A stretch of 64,000 nt of DNA from Kappaphycus alvarezii. Lineage: Eukaryota > Rhodophyta > Florideophyceae > Gigartinales > Solieriaceae. The stretch's first letter is position 1, and each line of letters begins with the position of its first letter. This document shows positions 32,961 through 44,930 of this stretch, piece by piece. The translations under genes were made by a program, and so were the position numbers. The stretch covers positions 372,001 through 436,000 of the forward strand of contig NADL03000049.1 in NCBI GenBank assembly GCA_002205965.3. Direction: 5' to 3'. Under the pieces are notes generated by a model, which saw only the letters and a program-made list of their open reading frames with translations, did no database searches and was not told the origin of the DNA.

Positions 32961-34396
32961 GTAAAGATATATTAACCATACAGTACTGATGTATTAGAAG
33001 GAGATATGCCCATAATAGCACGGTAAAGCGTGGGGGGTTGTTTGAACAAAGGGTTAAAATGTAAGACTCGGGCGTCTTTCGAAAACTATTTGGATTGTTT
33101 GCACTCGAAGAACTCCAAGATTCGCCCTTTTCCTTGTAAATATTTGAATCAATGCCGAGCATGCCGTTTTTTGCTTGAATTCTTGGTGGCTAAATTCTTC
33201 TTGTGTAGAAACCGGCTCACTCAAAATACAACACAATCAGTAAAGCAGTTGCGCTTTGAGCTCCGAAATTTTTTCAGCAGCACCTCTGGTGTTACAACTT
33301 GTCCCGGAATGTGGTATCAACACACGGTTGTTGATGAAATATGCTTCTGAGTTAGTACAGACGCAACTTTATCAAAACAATTCGATATATGAAAACAGTA
33401 CCATAGTTGTGTATATGTTTTTACCGCAGCGAAAGTCTTAAAAAGCCGTCCGCAAAGTTTAAATGAAAACGTGAGAATACAGTTATTCAAATATGAATAT
33501 AATACAAGTGTATTCCTTTTAAAAGAGAGCCCTTGCAGGCCAATTTGGCGAACTTCGTTGAGGCTTTCTATTGACCTTTTCAACCAAAACTGTAAGCACC
33601 AAAGACTTAACATCTAACCGTCGGTTCATTAGGTATTACTCCTTACACACACACACACAATACAGCGTATTTTGATGCCTATTTTTACCACAATTATATG
33701 TATTTGCACAACTGCAAAATCAGCACAAACTCAATTCGAAATTTGTAGGCTGAATCCTGAGTTTTGTAGGGCACAAAGAAACCGCTTAAATGGACCGAAA
33801 CGCGTAGCCAAACTTCTGATACAAGCAGTTTTTCTCATCTCTGATGAAACGTTAGTTATGAGAAAGCTCAAACTTTACGGGATTAGTACTACGGTAACGA
33901 TACCTGCCGCGTATTTCTATATACGTTTGTTATTTATATGCTTTCTAGGCATTACAGTGTAAGATGATTTGATGCCTCTGCAGTTGACAAAAATCGTGCA
34001 TATGTGTGCAGTATTAGAGATCAAATCAGGCTGCTAGAGCCTTATGCCATTTTGGTCCACGTGTGCTGCTTCAGTGATTGGTTGTAGTCCGCAACATTCA
34101 GATGTTTGCCTCCACCTTATAAACGCTACAACCACCCCCAAAGCTGGTCACTTTTTAGGTCCCGTGCACTTTGCACTTCCCTATTCTGTTGATGAAGCAC
34201 TATTTTATCTTACTTATGCGTTAGATTGGCTGTATAAGCTAAAACGTATGTGGTTTCTGTTGAAGTGGGCTCGTGGAAGTGATTTATCCAGCAGTACAGC
34301 TTGCAATGTTTAGAAAGGCGTGTGAATTAACTCGATGTAATTCTTCCAACTTCTTGTTCTATTTAGTGATGGTTAGAATCGAAGCACTTGGAGAAT
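32961..34396. other. No recognisable gene
   Basis: Plus-strand frames at 33030-33350, 33672-33962 and 34044-34313 and a minus-strand frame at 33317-33613 show no motif I know. A short (AC)8 microsatellite lies at 33644-33659. The stretch lies between the end of a copia fossil and a LINE insertion and may be old transposon sequence. Confidence 0.4.
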
Positions 34397-35036
34397 ACCT
34401 CATGCACTGCCTGCATGGTGGGCACCGCACCCGACGACACGACGTCAAGTCGTCCTCCTCGCCCAAGACCTCCAGAAGGCGGCCCGTCATCCGGCTATCG
34501 AGCGGCGACAGGGGCTTCACCGCACAAGGCCGGATATCGAGGCAATGGGTAGCAACGGAGGAACGGACTTTTTTGACGTCACGTTCGTCAATCCCCTTGC
34601 ACCCTCCAATAGGAGAGTGCGTACTTTCAACCCACTCACCTCCCTCAACGCAGCCATCTCCGCCAAACGTAGAAGGTATGAACCACTGCTCGCGACTGCT
34701 ACTAGAGGGAGGCTTGTGCCTATCCCAATATCCACCCTCGGAGGCTGGCACCCAGACGCGTACGCGGTGCTAACCGATGTCGCGCGGAACGTGGCCGTTC
34801 GAGCGATGGAGACCTATGGGATGGTTAGAGCGGTGCTTACCCAAAGGCACGCTGCTGCGGCCGTCATGTCCAACGCGGCATGCCTGCTCGCCGGCATTGA
34901 GCCGGCTCTGTAAGGAAGGTCATGTACTGTACTGTAGTGTTACCCATCAGCGACGACTTATTCCACATAACGCATTAGCCGCGTGGATATAACCGACCAC
35001 ATCTTCCATGCATTAAAATAACCCAAAAATTCCCCC
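34397..35036 (+). mobile_element. LINE 3' fragment, near-identical to the 8583-9427 copy
   Basis: 5'-truncated in the zinc finger (starts at CCTCATGCACTGCCTGCATG). The open frame 34545-34913 contains TDFFDVTFVNPLAPSNRRVR, NPLTSLNAAISAKRRRYEPL, PIPISTLGGWHPDAYA and the end AAVMSNAACLLAGIEPAL. The 3' tail ends AACCCAAAAATTCCCCCC. Flanks CTTGGAGAAT (34387-34396) and CTTGGAGGAAT (35037-35047) look like a target duplication with one extra G, placing the insertion precisely. Compared with the earlier copy there are only scattered substitutions and one CTGTA unit difference in the 3' region, so both came recently from one source. Confidence 0.9.
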
Positions 35037-35049
35037 CTTGGAGGAATTG

Positions 35050-36450
35050 GTTGTGAAGCGGTTAAAAAATTAATTCTGCAATAAGTAAGTTGAAATCCCG
35101 AAAAAGAGAACAGAAAAGGATTTATATATTACCAAGTACATATCTACTAATTATCGATGCGAGAGAAAACAAGGAATTAATAGCATCAAATTTTAAAGAA
35201 ATTGAAAGACTGTAGAGGAATTCTGTGTAAAATTTTGTACCCAAAAAGTAATTTCAAAAACTACTGACATCCTTGGAAGATGTTCCGTGATCTGCAGAAA
35301 GAACAAAGCCACAGAGAATGAAATTTACAAGGATCTTTATGTATTACATGGGGGTAGGGATCGGTAAAAGTCGAGGTTAGTACACACAGGTACCAGTTTG
35401 CTACAAATCTCGGTTCGCCCATTGAAATCACCAGCAGTAATTCTTGGCCTCCCTATTTGGTCCCAATATGTCACGCATAGGTATTTGCAGTCTACTGAAA
35501 AGTTCATGCGGGAGGTATACGTCAAACCACAAACAAAATTTCAGTTAGAGTAAGGTGTATTGCTGAAACCACTGAAACCATTGTACTCTTAAGTAGTTCT
35601 GGTGATTACTAGGATTTTCCGATGACGAAAAATCTTAAAAAGATTTGCGAATGACTCAGGTTTTTTATGGAAATCAGTATGTTCTTCAAAAGGGTGAGTG
35701 GAATCCTGCAGGGAGTACTTGAACTGTATGTCGACGCTGTAAGTCATGCAGGAAATGATGTACTTTTGAAGGATTGTAACACGACTTAACTGAATTCTAC
35801 GTCTGAACTCAGGGATTTTGAAATTTTTAGTTTATCAGGCATCCAAATCGTAATGACTGAAGCATGGATAAGATTAAGCTAAATATGCTATATTAGAAAA
35901 TAAAGAAACTCCTAAAAGACTGCAATTTACGCTGTTTTAGTTCGTGGCGACAAAAGCTTCAGTGTGCTGTGTACTGTACGCAACGCGCGACATGGATTGC
36001 GCAGTGAATAAGTGCACTCAAGTTACTACGGAAAGCTTTGGAAACAATTCAGTTAATTTGCTTAACAAATTTGTGCGGCACATACATAGATTCGCTAAAA
36101 AAATTGGACTTGGATACCCCACACATTAAATTCTAATCGGATATCTCGTTCACAGACAACGAAAACATGGCGACTCAATTAGGCTGTATCTCATTATTAT
36201 TCGACGCAAGTGGCTGCTGTATTGAATTCTTTCAGTTCATAGAAGAGCAAATCGGGTATTCAGATCAGTCTTCAGGGGCGAAATATGCGCCTTCGCGGAT
36301 GTAATACTTTGGAATAGCCGTTAAGCACGACTTGAAAGAAATGCTGGTAAGAAGCTAGCAATGAAAATTCATTCAAATTCCCAGTATTTGGTACAAAACT
36401 GCTGATATTTTTTAAAATAATTATTTTTGCTCAAAAATAAAGCCAAGATT
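35050..36450 (+). mobile_element. Ty1/copia fragment, RT and RNase H
   Basis: RT region at about 35290-35560 (ATENEIYKD, GGRDR, IWSQYVTHRYLQSTEKFMRE, VYVKP, LLKPLKPLYS). The RNase H region is at about 36050-36400 (LLNKFVRHIHRF, then GEICAFADVI). It is a broken fossil of the CoDi/GalEa-like copia type, bounded on the left by a LINE insertion (ending 35036) and on the right by a Tc1-like element. No LTRs seen. Confidence 0.6.
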
Positions 36451-37801
36451 CAGTCTTTTTGAATTAGACAAGGGCTAGGATTGGGTTTTAAACAAAAAGA
36501 CCAATTTTAAACTAAAAAAAGGGTAGGAAGTTCGAACAGTGCGGCTAACTTGGGGGATGACATGGCTATAAGGCAATTTGTGATAAAAACCGCACACGAC
36601 CGCGTTTTGTTTCCAAACTGAACCAAATTTAAAGGAAAGCTACAAGATCTATCATCAGACTCAGCAATTTTACGCGGAAATAAATTAAGTGCACAAGAAC
36701 TAGACCAAATCTTGGCATATCATTATGCCAAGAATCGCAAGCTTCATCGAAAAAAAAACGCAACCGAAGCTATTGTGTGATTTATAACTTCCTTATGGAC
36801 CCCCGAAGTACAAAAAAGCTAAACAAAAAGCACCAAAATCACAAATTAGCCCAGAAGAACGACAAACAATTATCTCTACTCTGATGAACCATGATCTTTC
36901 GCGCCTCCTTGTTAAAGTCACGTCTTCAACCGTCAATATCTACCAGTCAAATTCAGCGTTTGCTAAGTTCAGAACCTAATACTTTATAGCGAAAAGTAAA
37001 AAAGCACAAGAATCAGCAAAAATTCACAAGATTATCCGTCTGTAGTTTTTCCGGTCTCAAATCATCTGGTCTGTGGCCAAGTGGGAGTGTACTTTTTTCA
37101 CATGAAAAATTCTTTTGCCTAGATGTACCCGATAAGTTCAACTACCATTGTATAGCGCTGATAGGAAGAATTGGTGTTGTCGGGGCGTCAGAAAGAATGA
37201 GGCCGGTTCATGGCTTGGGGCAGAATTTCAGTTCATGACCGTAATCCTTTAGTAGTCATAGAGGGCTGACAAGCATCTTCTCACTATTTAAAAATCATAA
37301 ATAATGTATCGATCTCATCCAAACATGATAACATTGCAATTAAGTGGAATTGTCAACAAAATATTGCTTCGATTTATGTGAGTAAAGATGCATTTGATTG
37401 GTTTAGAGGGAAAAACTTCGCATTACTGAAAGTCACTTCTCTTTTACCTGGCTTTAATTCGATAGAGAACCTTTCGCACTGATTAGCAACGAGGATTAAA
37501 ATAAAAAGGCAATATGACACGGTTCAAGCTTTTCATGAACCATCGGAGGCTAATTTGTACAATACACCCGATAGCTTGATTCTTGTTTTCATTCAATCCA
37601 TCGCAAAGTGTACCATGCAAGTTTTGGAGTGTGTAGGTTCTGAAGATAGCTATTAGTCTTGAGCAAGAAATATATTATTGCTCCATTCTGAAAGTGCCTT
37701 ATAGCCAAGCAATTTCCATGCTAACCGAATTGTGTTAACTTTCGACGCTTTGTTTTTTGTTAAAACATCAGTCCCAGGCCTCATTTAATTTAAAAAGACT
37801 G
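36451..37801 (+). mobile_element. Tc1-like DNA transposon, decayed
   Basis: Ends are imperfect inverted repeats of about 50 bp. The left begins CAGTCTTTTTGAATTAGACA (36451) and GGGTTTTAAACAAAAA; the right, read inverted from 37801, begins CAGTCTTTTTAAATTAAATG and GTTTTAACAAAAAA. The transposase between them is in pieces: SPEERQTIISTLMNHDLSRL-like N-terminal helix-turn-helix region (about 36850-36930), a PDKFNYHCIAL segment (about 37128-37160), MAWGRISVHDRNPLVVIEG (37209-37266), and FNSIENL (about 37451-37470, the SPDxNPIENLW region with the last acidic residue). This is the layout of DD34E Tc1 transposases. Numerous stops and shifts make it inactive. The expected TA duplication is not preserved. 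It interrupts the RNase H end of a copia fragment. Confidence 0.75.
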
Positions 37802-40800
37802 ACTGTGGGATTATTTTTTGTAGGAATAAACATCTTTAAAATATGGGCAATTCGGAGTCAAATACTGGGGTGTCTTATAATGATCTCGCGGAGTGCATGT
37901 ACTGGATGATGCGGGAAGATAGAGGTAAAATACAAACTTGCGTCTGGAGTTCGGCTTTTGTACGGGTGGGAAATCCCAGCCCTCGTGTAGAATACATGAA
38001 TCTCCATCCTGCAAAGGAACTAGATGGTTTCGAATAAAACAAAAAAATACCAGAGACCAAGTTTCCGATCACCAACTCCTTGAAAGTACTACGAAAAAAG
38101 GGCGTGATGTTCGATTTAAAACGAATACTTAGTGCTCAACAGTACTCGATGCTTATTATGTAGGAAAATTGCAAACAAAACACAACATTCATAGACTATA
38201 AAACAATAACATTGGATGAAACCTGAATTTTTTCAAACTAAAAATTAAACGATGCACAGTTTCGAACATAAACTGGACCAAACATTCTGTTGTGATAAAA
38301 CGGTCTCGATATATGGCTTAATAGAACTAGCAAAACTTTGAACTGCTTAATACTTCTATGCGCAAATTCATGTCTTGCTCGGATTAACAGAGCGATTGCG
38401 ACACTCATTTGGGTTTTTGTCCGCGGAGGCGTGTAGGTCCGGATAAACCTTATCTGTAACATCTATTTCACGATCTAACAACTGACTCTTGAGATGCATC
38501 CTATAGATATTGGCATCAGAATGATTTCCGCATTGAAATTATCCATTAGCCCATACAATATTTCCACTAATAATTCTCACCGCAATTTCATACCTCATCT
38601 CTGATTAATGTAGCTTATGCCAATATCAGCGAGTACCTAACTCTCCGGGCTCATTAATAAGGTAATCAGTTTCATCGACGGAAGTATTGCAGCTAGAAAC
38701 GGGTGGATTTAGAAGTCCATTTGACCAACAAATCTGAAAAGTTTCAGGTAAATTATAAATAATTCCCGAAAAGACAATGACAGACTTGATTTACCAAATC
38801 AATTGCGTCCTGTAAATGCTTCGCTACTAGCTCAGCTACTAAGAAACCTAGAATTATACTCCTTCGGACAGTCAATCTGACCCCTCTGGTTTGCAAGTAT
38901 TTGAGGGGGTTCTTTTAGAAATGAAGAACTAGATAATGTTCTAAACACAATGCCACCATTACGAAACTGAGTACCTCTCTCAGATCTATTTCCTACGAGG
39001 AAAAATATCAGACCTTCTGTAGATTGCAAGTAAGACAATGGAAACGCACAGTGTAATATTACTGAAAGTAAGGATAGTCTAATGGCTAATAAAATATAAG
39101 ACAATGAGCCCAGGTATACTTCAATGTCATGACATTTCAAAGAACTGATTAGAATGTCCAGGGCTTGAATATAAAAGGCCGCAAAGATATTATTCATAAG
39201 ATTCGGGTAGGTAAAATCTTATTGCTGCTCGATGCAAATGAAATATTCTCTGAGAGATATATTTGGGGCACTGTTACAAAAAGTCATCAATTCAAAATTC
39301 AGAGAAAAAATGAAAGGTCACACTGCTTATCTCAGTAAACTTTAATTATTAAATGTCAATAGAAATTCGAATTTGTTGACTTCAAAGTTCTTTTCCTCTC
39401 GGATTAGATTTTTTGACAATTACTTGTTTTTAATTGATGTAGCCTAGATAATGTCATTTTTAGGGATACAATATAACAAAGAGAGTTCATTAGGAAGAAT
39501 GGACACTTTGTAGTTCTATGGGATCAGGGCGTTGAAACTTATTACACTTGTACTGACCGTCGCATGGTTCAATATAATACCTACCATCTACAACCCAATG
39601 TAATATTCTCCGTTTTACAAAGCGCGAGACTTAAGGACTCTCAAAAGAAACAAATCGGATCATGCCAAGAAATTAAACCTTCATTTGAAAGTTTCTATCG
39701 TCTAAGTGGAAAACCGCTTCGCATTCATGTAAGTCTCTCGGAAAAATATATAGTTCTTAACCGCGTCCAGGGATGTCACGTATTCTAGCTTCAGCATGAA
39801 ATTGTTCTGCATGTTGTTGCAACGGATGAAAAGGTCAACTGAGCAACTTTTCTGATTCATAGAACTGCAGCAGAATGGAAAGCTTGTCTACACTGTTGCC
39901 TTCCTGATACATTGGAAATAAATTAAAGGTGCGAAAAGACTCAGGGTCTCAATTTTCATGGCTCCAATTAAAGAACCTCTGCCACATGTGTGGCACAATT
40001 ATTACCTTCTTCGGATTGAAAGCCATAATTTCTCTAGATTTAGTGAAAGATAACTCTTCTTCCTTCGGAAATTATACCAGAAGGTCATTTCTGAGCACCG
40101 ATACACGGAAGGGAGTGAGGTCTCAATGTATCTGGTGATAAAATTTCCCAACTCTAACTATACTTATGTTTGGTGTAATACCAGGGGTACTGTTAAAACT
40201 TATAGATATAACGACAAAAATAAAAATTGGAATAAAGAGACCTTTATGAGGCAAAAAAAGAAATGCGCCAATTAAGGCGAAAAAGGGGAATCTTGGGAAC
40301 TCCGCGACAAATTTCTCAAAGGCGTGATGGTGTATCCACAAATCGAGTGCGACTTCTGGTGTACCATAATGAGAACAGATTCTGGAAAGAAATTTTAAGG
40401 TATTAGATGTGACAGGTAAGGCAGTTAAGCATCATAAAAGAGGACGTGTTAGTATATTCTCAACAGACAGGAAAAGATATGCGAGGGTTTTGGTGAGATT
40501 CCAAAAGCAAGATGTGAAAGAAGAACCTATCAAAATAATGATACCGTAAATCTTGAAATGCAGGACATAATTTCTGTGGAATAGTCACTTAGAATAGCTA
40601 ATTTCAACTCAAATGACTCCTTAGCTATCTCTGAAACACAAAAATGGTGATCCAAGCACCGTGAGTAACGATTTTCTGAATGTGAGGCGGAGGGACGCAA
40701 ACGAGCTTATGAATTACGGGACATTTTGGGCAACATTATCATAATATACCTGGCCAGGTCAATTTCTAGGAAGGCAGATTGTTTTTCTCTATAATAGTAT

Positions 40801-41220
40801 TGGAACTTCACAGAAAGATATGAAGGAAAGATGGGTCATCGAATGACATAACGAAAATGAGAAGATCTTCTCATTACACAGCATACCCTTACTGTAACAA
40901 AAAAACACAAGAATGATAGTTTCAATCGCCGTAGTCTCTTTAAATCAATTATTTGGCAATGATATCACGGAAGCATGCCCTCAGAGCAAAAATAATTTGA
41001 TTGATGAGTTTTTTATATACTTGAAAGAAATATCTTCGGTAATTTGGCTTACAATTAGATCAAGTATTCAGACTTAGACATCCCATTTAAACTATTTGCG
41101 ATAGGATTCACTATTTGATCGTCAGTATTTCAATGTATTCAAAGAATGATCTGGCCCAGATACCATTCAAATCGATTTATTAGCATACCTAAAGCAAAGA
41201 AAAAGAAAGTAGGAAGTTTA
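37802..41220. other. No recognisable gene; probably decayed retroelement sequence
   Basis: AT-rich, with short frames on both strands (37843-38037, 38238-38462 minus, 38832-39197 minus, 39564-39788, 39929-40138). None gives a motif I trust. Its position just upstream of the copia RNase H relic at 41221-42118, and the same AT-rich composition, suggest it includes the older parts of that element. Confidence 0.35.
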
Positions 41221-42118
41221 GAACATTTTCTTCAACGTTGATAACTCTGCTGGCGATGTGGATCCCGAGTTTGAGTCTCGGAGAGAGGGACTCAACATTA
41301 AGTTCGATTGAAAATTGCGCGAGTGGAATGATATAAATGCATTTGGTCTTCACATGTGCTCAGGTGATAATAGATCTTTTCTCATAGGTCATGAATTGTA
41401 TATTGAGCGTTTATCACTCTCGGATGGTGTTTCATCTCTTAAGGAATTTAAGAATCGAACGGGCTACAGAAGCGTAAGCTTTTCTCTCTCGTCCAGCTGT
41501 AATGAGGATTTGTAACAAATGAGCTCAAGTTGATAAGCAAATTTTCAATTTAAAACACATAAGCCCTCTGTATGTGGCGCTTAAATTTTTGAAATGGTGC
41601 ACCATGTATTTCAATACCCGAAATTCTAAGAGAAGTCGCTGCAAGTGCGCATTATTCAAAAAATTCCTTCGTAAATAATGGTTTAATTACAATCTTAGGT
41701 CAAATACACAATACTGCTCCGCAATACGAATAGAGAGTTCCACATGTTTGGCTGTGCCACCAGCAAATAAAGACTCGATCTCCGATTAATACTAGGCGGT
41801 GAAATGTATTCAATCACTGAGGGCTTCGACCCTGCATTCAAGATACGGCACAATTTTAAGCATTTGTACGGAGAACGCATCTATATACACATGGTAAATA
41901 GAGTTGAAACAATCTCCGATTTTATAACAAAATCTTCAAGCAGGACTGAGAAGAGTTTAATTATAGATGTAGATGCAGCGACTGAGATCTACATAAAATT
42001 TGAAATCAGCGAGCCTGGTCTATTCAGAGGTAATACTAACATTGCTGGCGCACTGATGAGACGTCATTATAACAAAGCACTCAAAATTATATCAACAAGG
42101 GATACCATGAGACACTAG
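41221..42118 (+). mobile_element. Ty1/copia fragment, RT end and RNase H
   Basis: RNase H end at 41780-42118: GEMYSITEGFDPAFKIRHNF, then ETISDFITKSSSRTEKSLII and DVDAATEIYIKFEIS, matching the layout of the element at 26980-32712 (SKQLFYV...TTERRLIADIAAARE). An upstream frame at 41315-41515 may be the preceding connection region (SLKEFKNRTGYRSV). Broken fossil; no LTR recognised. Confidence 0.6.
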
Positions 42119-44930
42119 TGATCCACTAGATAGAACGAAATAATACCGCTCCCTTTTAGATTGACGAGACTGTGAAATATATTAAGAGCGTACCACTTAT
42201 ATTAAGCTCTATGATTCGCTACCTAAGAAGTTGAACTTATGCGATGTAATTTTAGCGTACTTAAATCACTTAGAGAGTACTGTCTATAGCGCAAACCACA
42301 TTTTTCCAGGAACAGATAACATTTAAAATGTTTCTCTTTCTAACCAGCATGTAAAAGAGGGTATAAACAAGAGAAATAAAATTTATTTGCAATAAGTAGG
42401 CGCTATTTAGGACGACGGGACTAATTTTTGTGCACCAACAACAGCCGTTGATGTGGCACCCTATTTATATAAAAATGGGCCTTTCCGTCGCTCGTTGGAT
42501 TAATAGCCGAATAATACAATACTTTCTAGATGGCTATTATGTGCATTCAAATCGTTTTTCTCGTTTGTGCTTATGAGTAATTTTAATACCGCATATAGCT
42601 TTCCATAGCCATTTTTTGAGTTCATTTTATCTAGTGAACCCCATATATTGTGAATATGCGGAAGAGAATCGAGTTCAATGAAGTTAAAGGTACAATGAAA
42701 TGAACTTTAATCATAAAATTCATCAAGAATATTCCCGATGCACTTCACCATTTTTGACCGTATTCTTGGAACATTCGTCCAATATTGTGATTCTGTTTCA
42801 GTTCCTAGTGCTAACATTGGCTGTTTACCTTGCTATCATGCTAATATTTTATGTTTGGTTGGAGCTTATTGATTCTAAAGTGTATGAATACATGTCGCGT
42901 ACACGCCGGTGCGGATATCAGGCTGTTCCTAGAGTTTCGTTGGCGTGATCAATGTAAAACTTGAGATGAGGCTTCTCATCTCGTCTCATTTCTATAGAAG
43001 TTTCCAGCATAGGATAATTTGGGTGGCTTACAAGACCTTCACGTCTTATTTGCCGCGAAGCATTCGCAGGTGTTGACGGTCAATCGCATCGTCGATGACT
43101 GCGACTGCAAAATCCTCGATTGTGGCTGCTATGATCTTTATTTTCTTCCTTTGATGCCTGTGTCTCTGTTGAAAGAGTGGAGAAACTTTCCCGTGTAATG
43201 TTATCCTTAAATAATATTGACAACTTATATTACATTGCTTGCGTTTAGCTATGGTCTATTGAACTTCATTATTGTCTATATTTCATTGGGTGCGTTCCAT
43301 TTTCATTAGTATTGACATGATTTTTTCTAGATTGATGTGTCGAAGTAGCATTCTATGTGCCATGGGGATGGAGATGAATCGGAGCATGCATTCTATATAT
43401 ACGAGTTTGAAAGCGAGATCGATGGGATCAAAGTGTGGTAACCGTGATTAAATTTGGCCATTTTAGTTCAAACAGGAGTTTTACCCAGAAAAATAACCTT
43501 GCATCGTATTTTGCGTTAATTCGATGACCATTTGATACACGTTATCGTGATAAAATACACCAAAGCGGGTTATGAGTTGTATTATAGCAAGTTTCGCATT
43601 TATCTTAACCACGAGATGGTATGCAGTGCTTTAGACGTAAAAATCATGTATTAGTTGCGTCTTACAAAGGGTACCTTAGGAAGCGGTGAGAGTTTAGACT
43701 TTTTATGGATTTAACGTAATCTCTAGATGCGTTAGATGCCCCGAGGGTTGCAGTAGGAATTGATACAAAAACAATGAGCACCTTATGAAATATTTCAGCA
43801 AAAATTCACCGCTAGGGGTATTTATTGTGGTTTTTTGATTCAAAGACTTGATAATTTCTGTCTTCATATTTACTGAGATGTAGTGACGTTTGTAATGAGG
43901 GAGATTTTTTCTTTATAATTTTCCTGAGAATGGTCATGCGACGGTAATTTTCGATAATTTTGGACGCGCAAAACTTTTCTTTACCAGCTGGATAATGTTA
44001 TTGCGGCGTCCACTGCTATCCCTATAATTTCGATGAAAAGTGATATTTTCAAAACTGGCGAAAAAAAGAGAAAATTATTACAGCGCTGGCTGAGCTGGCA
44101 TGCCGCGGTGGCTTAGTTATCATACCGCGCTGGCTGCGCTCGAACTGTATTACCAAATTTAATTTCAAATATTTGTAGACGGATACTGTGCACTGTACAG
44201 TAGCAATGCTGCCGTTGCATAGGTACTGCTCAGGTGCCACAGATTTTGGGAGTGTGAAACTGTGTATAAGAAGGTAAAAAGGGATGCCCGGGGCACCGAT
44301 TATGGAGCTGAGTGAGGATATTTTCAGTGATCTGGATATTGCAGATGCTGTGAACCACTCGAGGGAATAATTATGGACTGCACTGAAAATATTTGGATGT
44401 GTATGGATATTTTCAAGGAAATTTTTGCCTCTGATCTCGATGACTAAGGTTGTAACGAGGGAATCTAGATGGTTATCCTGATAGTATCTGTTTTTAGTCT
44501 TTCTCGTTCACAAGATTCCATTTGATGCATTTTGTGGTACTTAATATGTCTGTTTGAGACTTTAGAGTTAGCCAAAAAGTCTATATAAGCTGATTTAACT
44601 GCTTCCTATTGTAGAGTTTAAGCAAATTGGCAGACAACTTCAAGTCGTGTCCCAAGTAGTTAGGAAGTTGAGAGTCAACTTCAGACCCAAGAACCAATTT
44701 TCTTACGCTGGCTACAGAGTACCATTGGTAGATCGTGCCCCTTTTATACTAACTTGTAGCCCTCTCAACTGTCGTACTTATCCACCTCTTTCTGTCCTCT
44801 TTCGGCGCGCTCAACTATAACACGGTAGCATTTTTTTCGCTTACAACACCTCCTTCTGCGGCTAAAATCACGCCTTACCCAGAAAGTCATGCTGGGATCC
44901 GTGCGTCCGACACTTAGAGACCCTTGCATT
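42119..44930. other. No recognisable gene
   Basis: The only frames over 60 codons are 42700-42948(+), whose translation has a hydrophobic segment (FQFLVLTLAVYLAIMLIFYV) but no family signature, and 44049-44240(-). 42964-42983 is a small hairpin (GAGATGAG...CTCATCTC). At 44078-44142 the sequence GCGCTGGCTG(A/C)GCT occurs twice around a CTTAGTTATCAT spacer. It does not fold as a tRNA by eye. Confidence 0.35.

Noticed and set aside
33644-33659. (AC)8 microsatellite
   Set aside because: Too short and common to be of interest; noted only in passing.
42700-42948. Possible small membrane protein with a hydrophobic segment
   Set aside because: One hydrophobic stretch in AT-rich DNA is expected by chance; no homology or conserved context visible.
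44078-44165. tRNA-like sequence with GCGCTGGCTGCGCTCGAAC
   Set aside because: No consistent four-arm fold could be drawn by eye, and no box A/box B pair at proper spacing.
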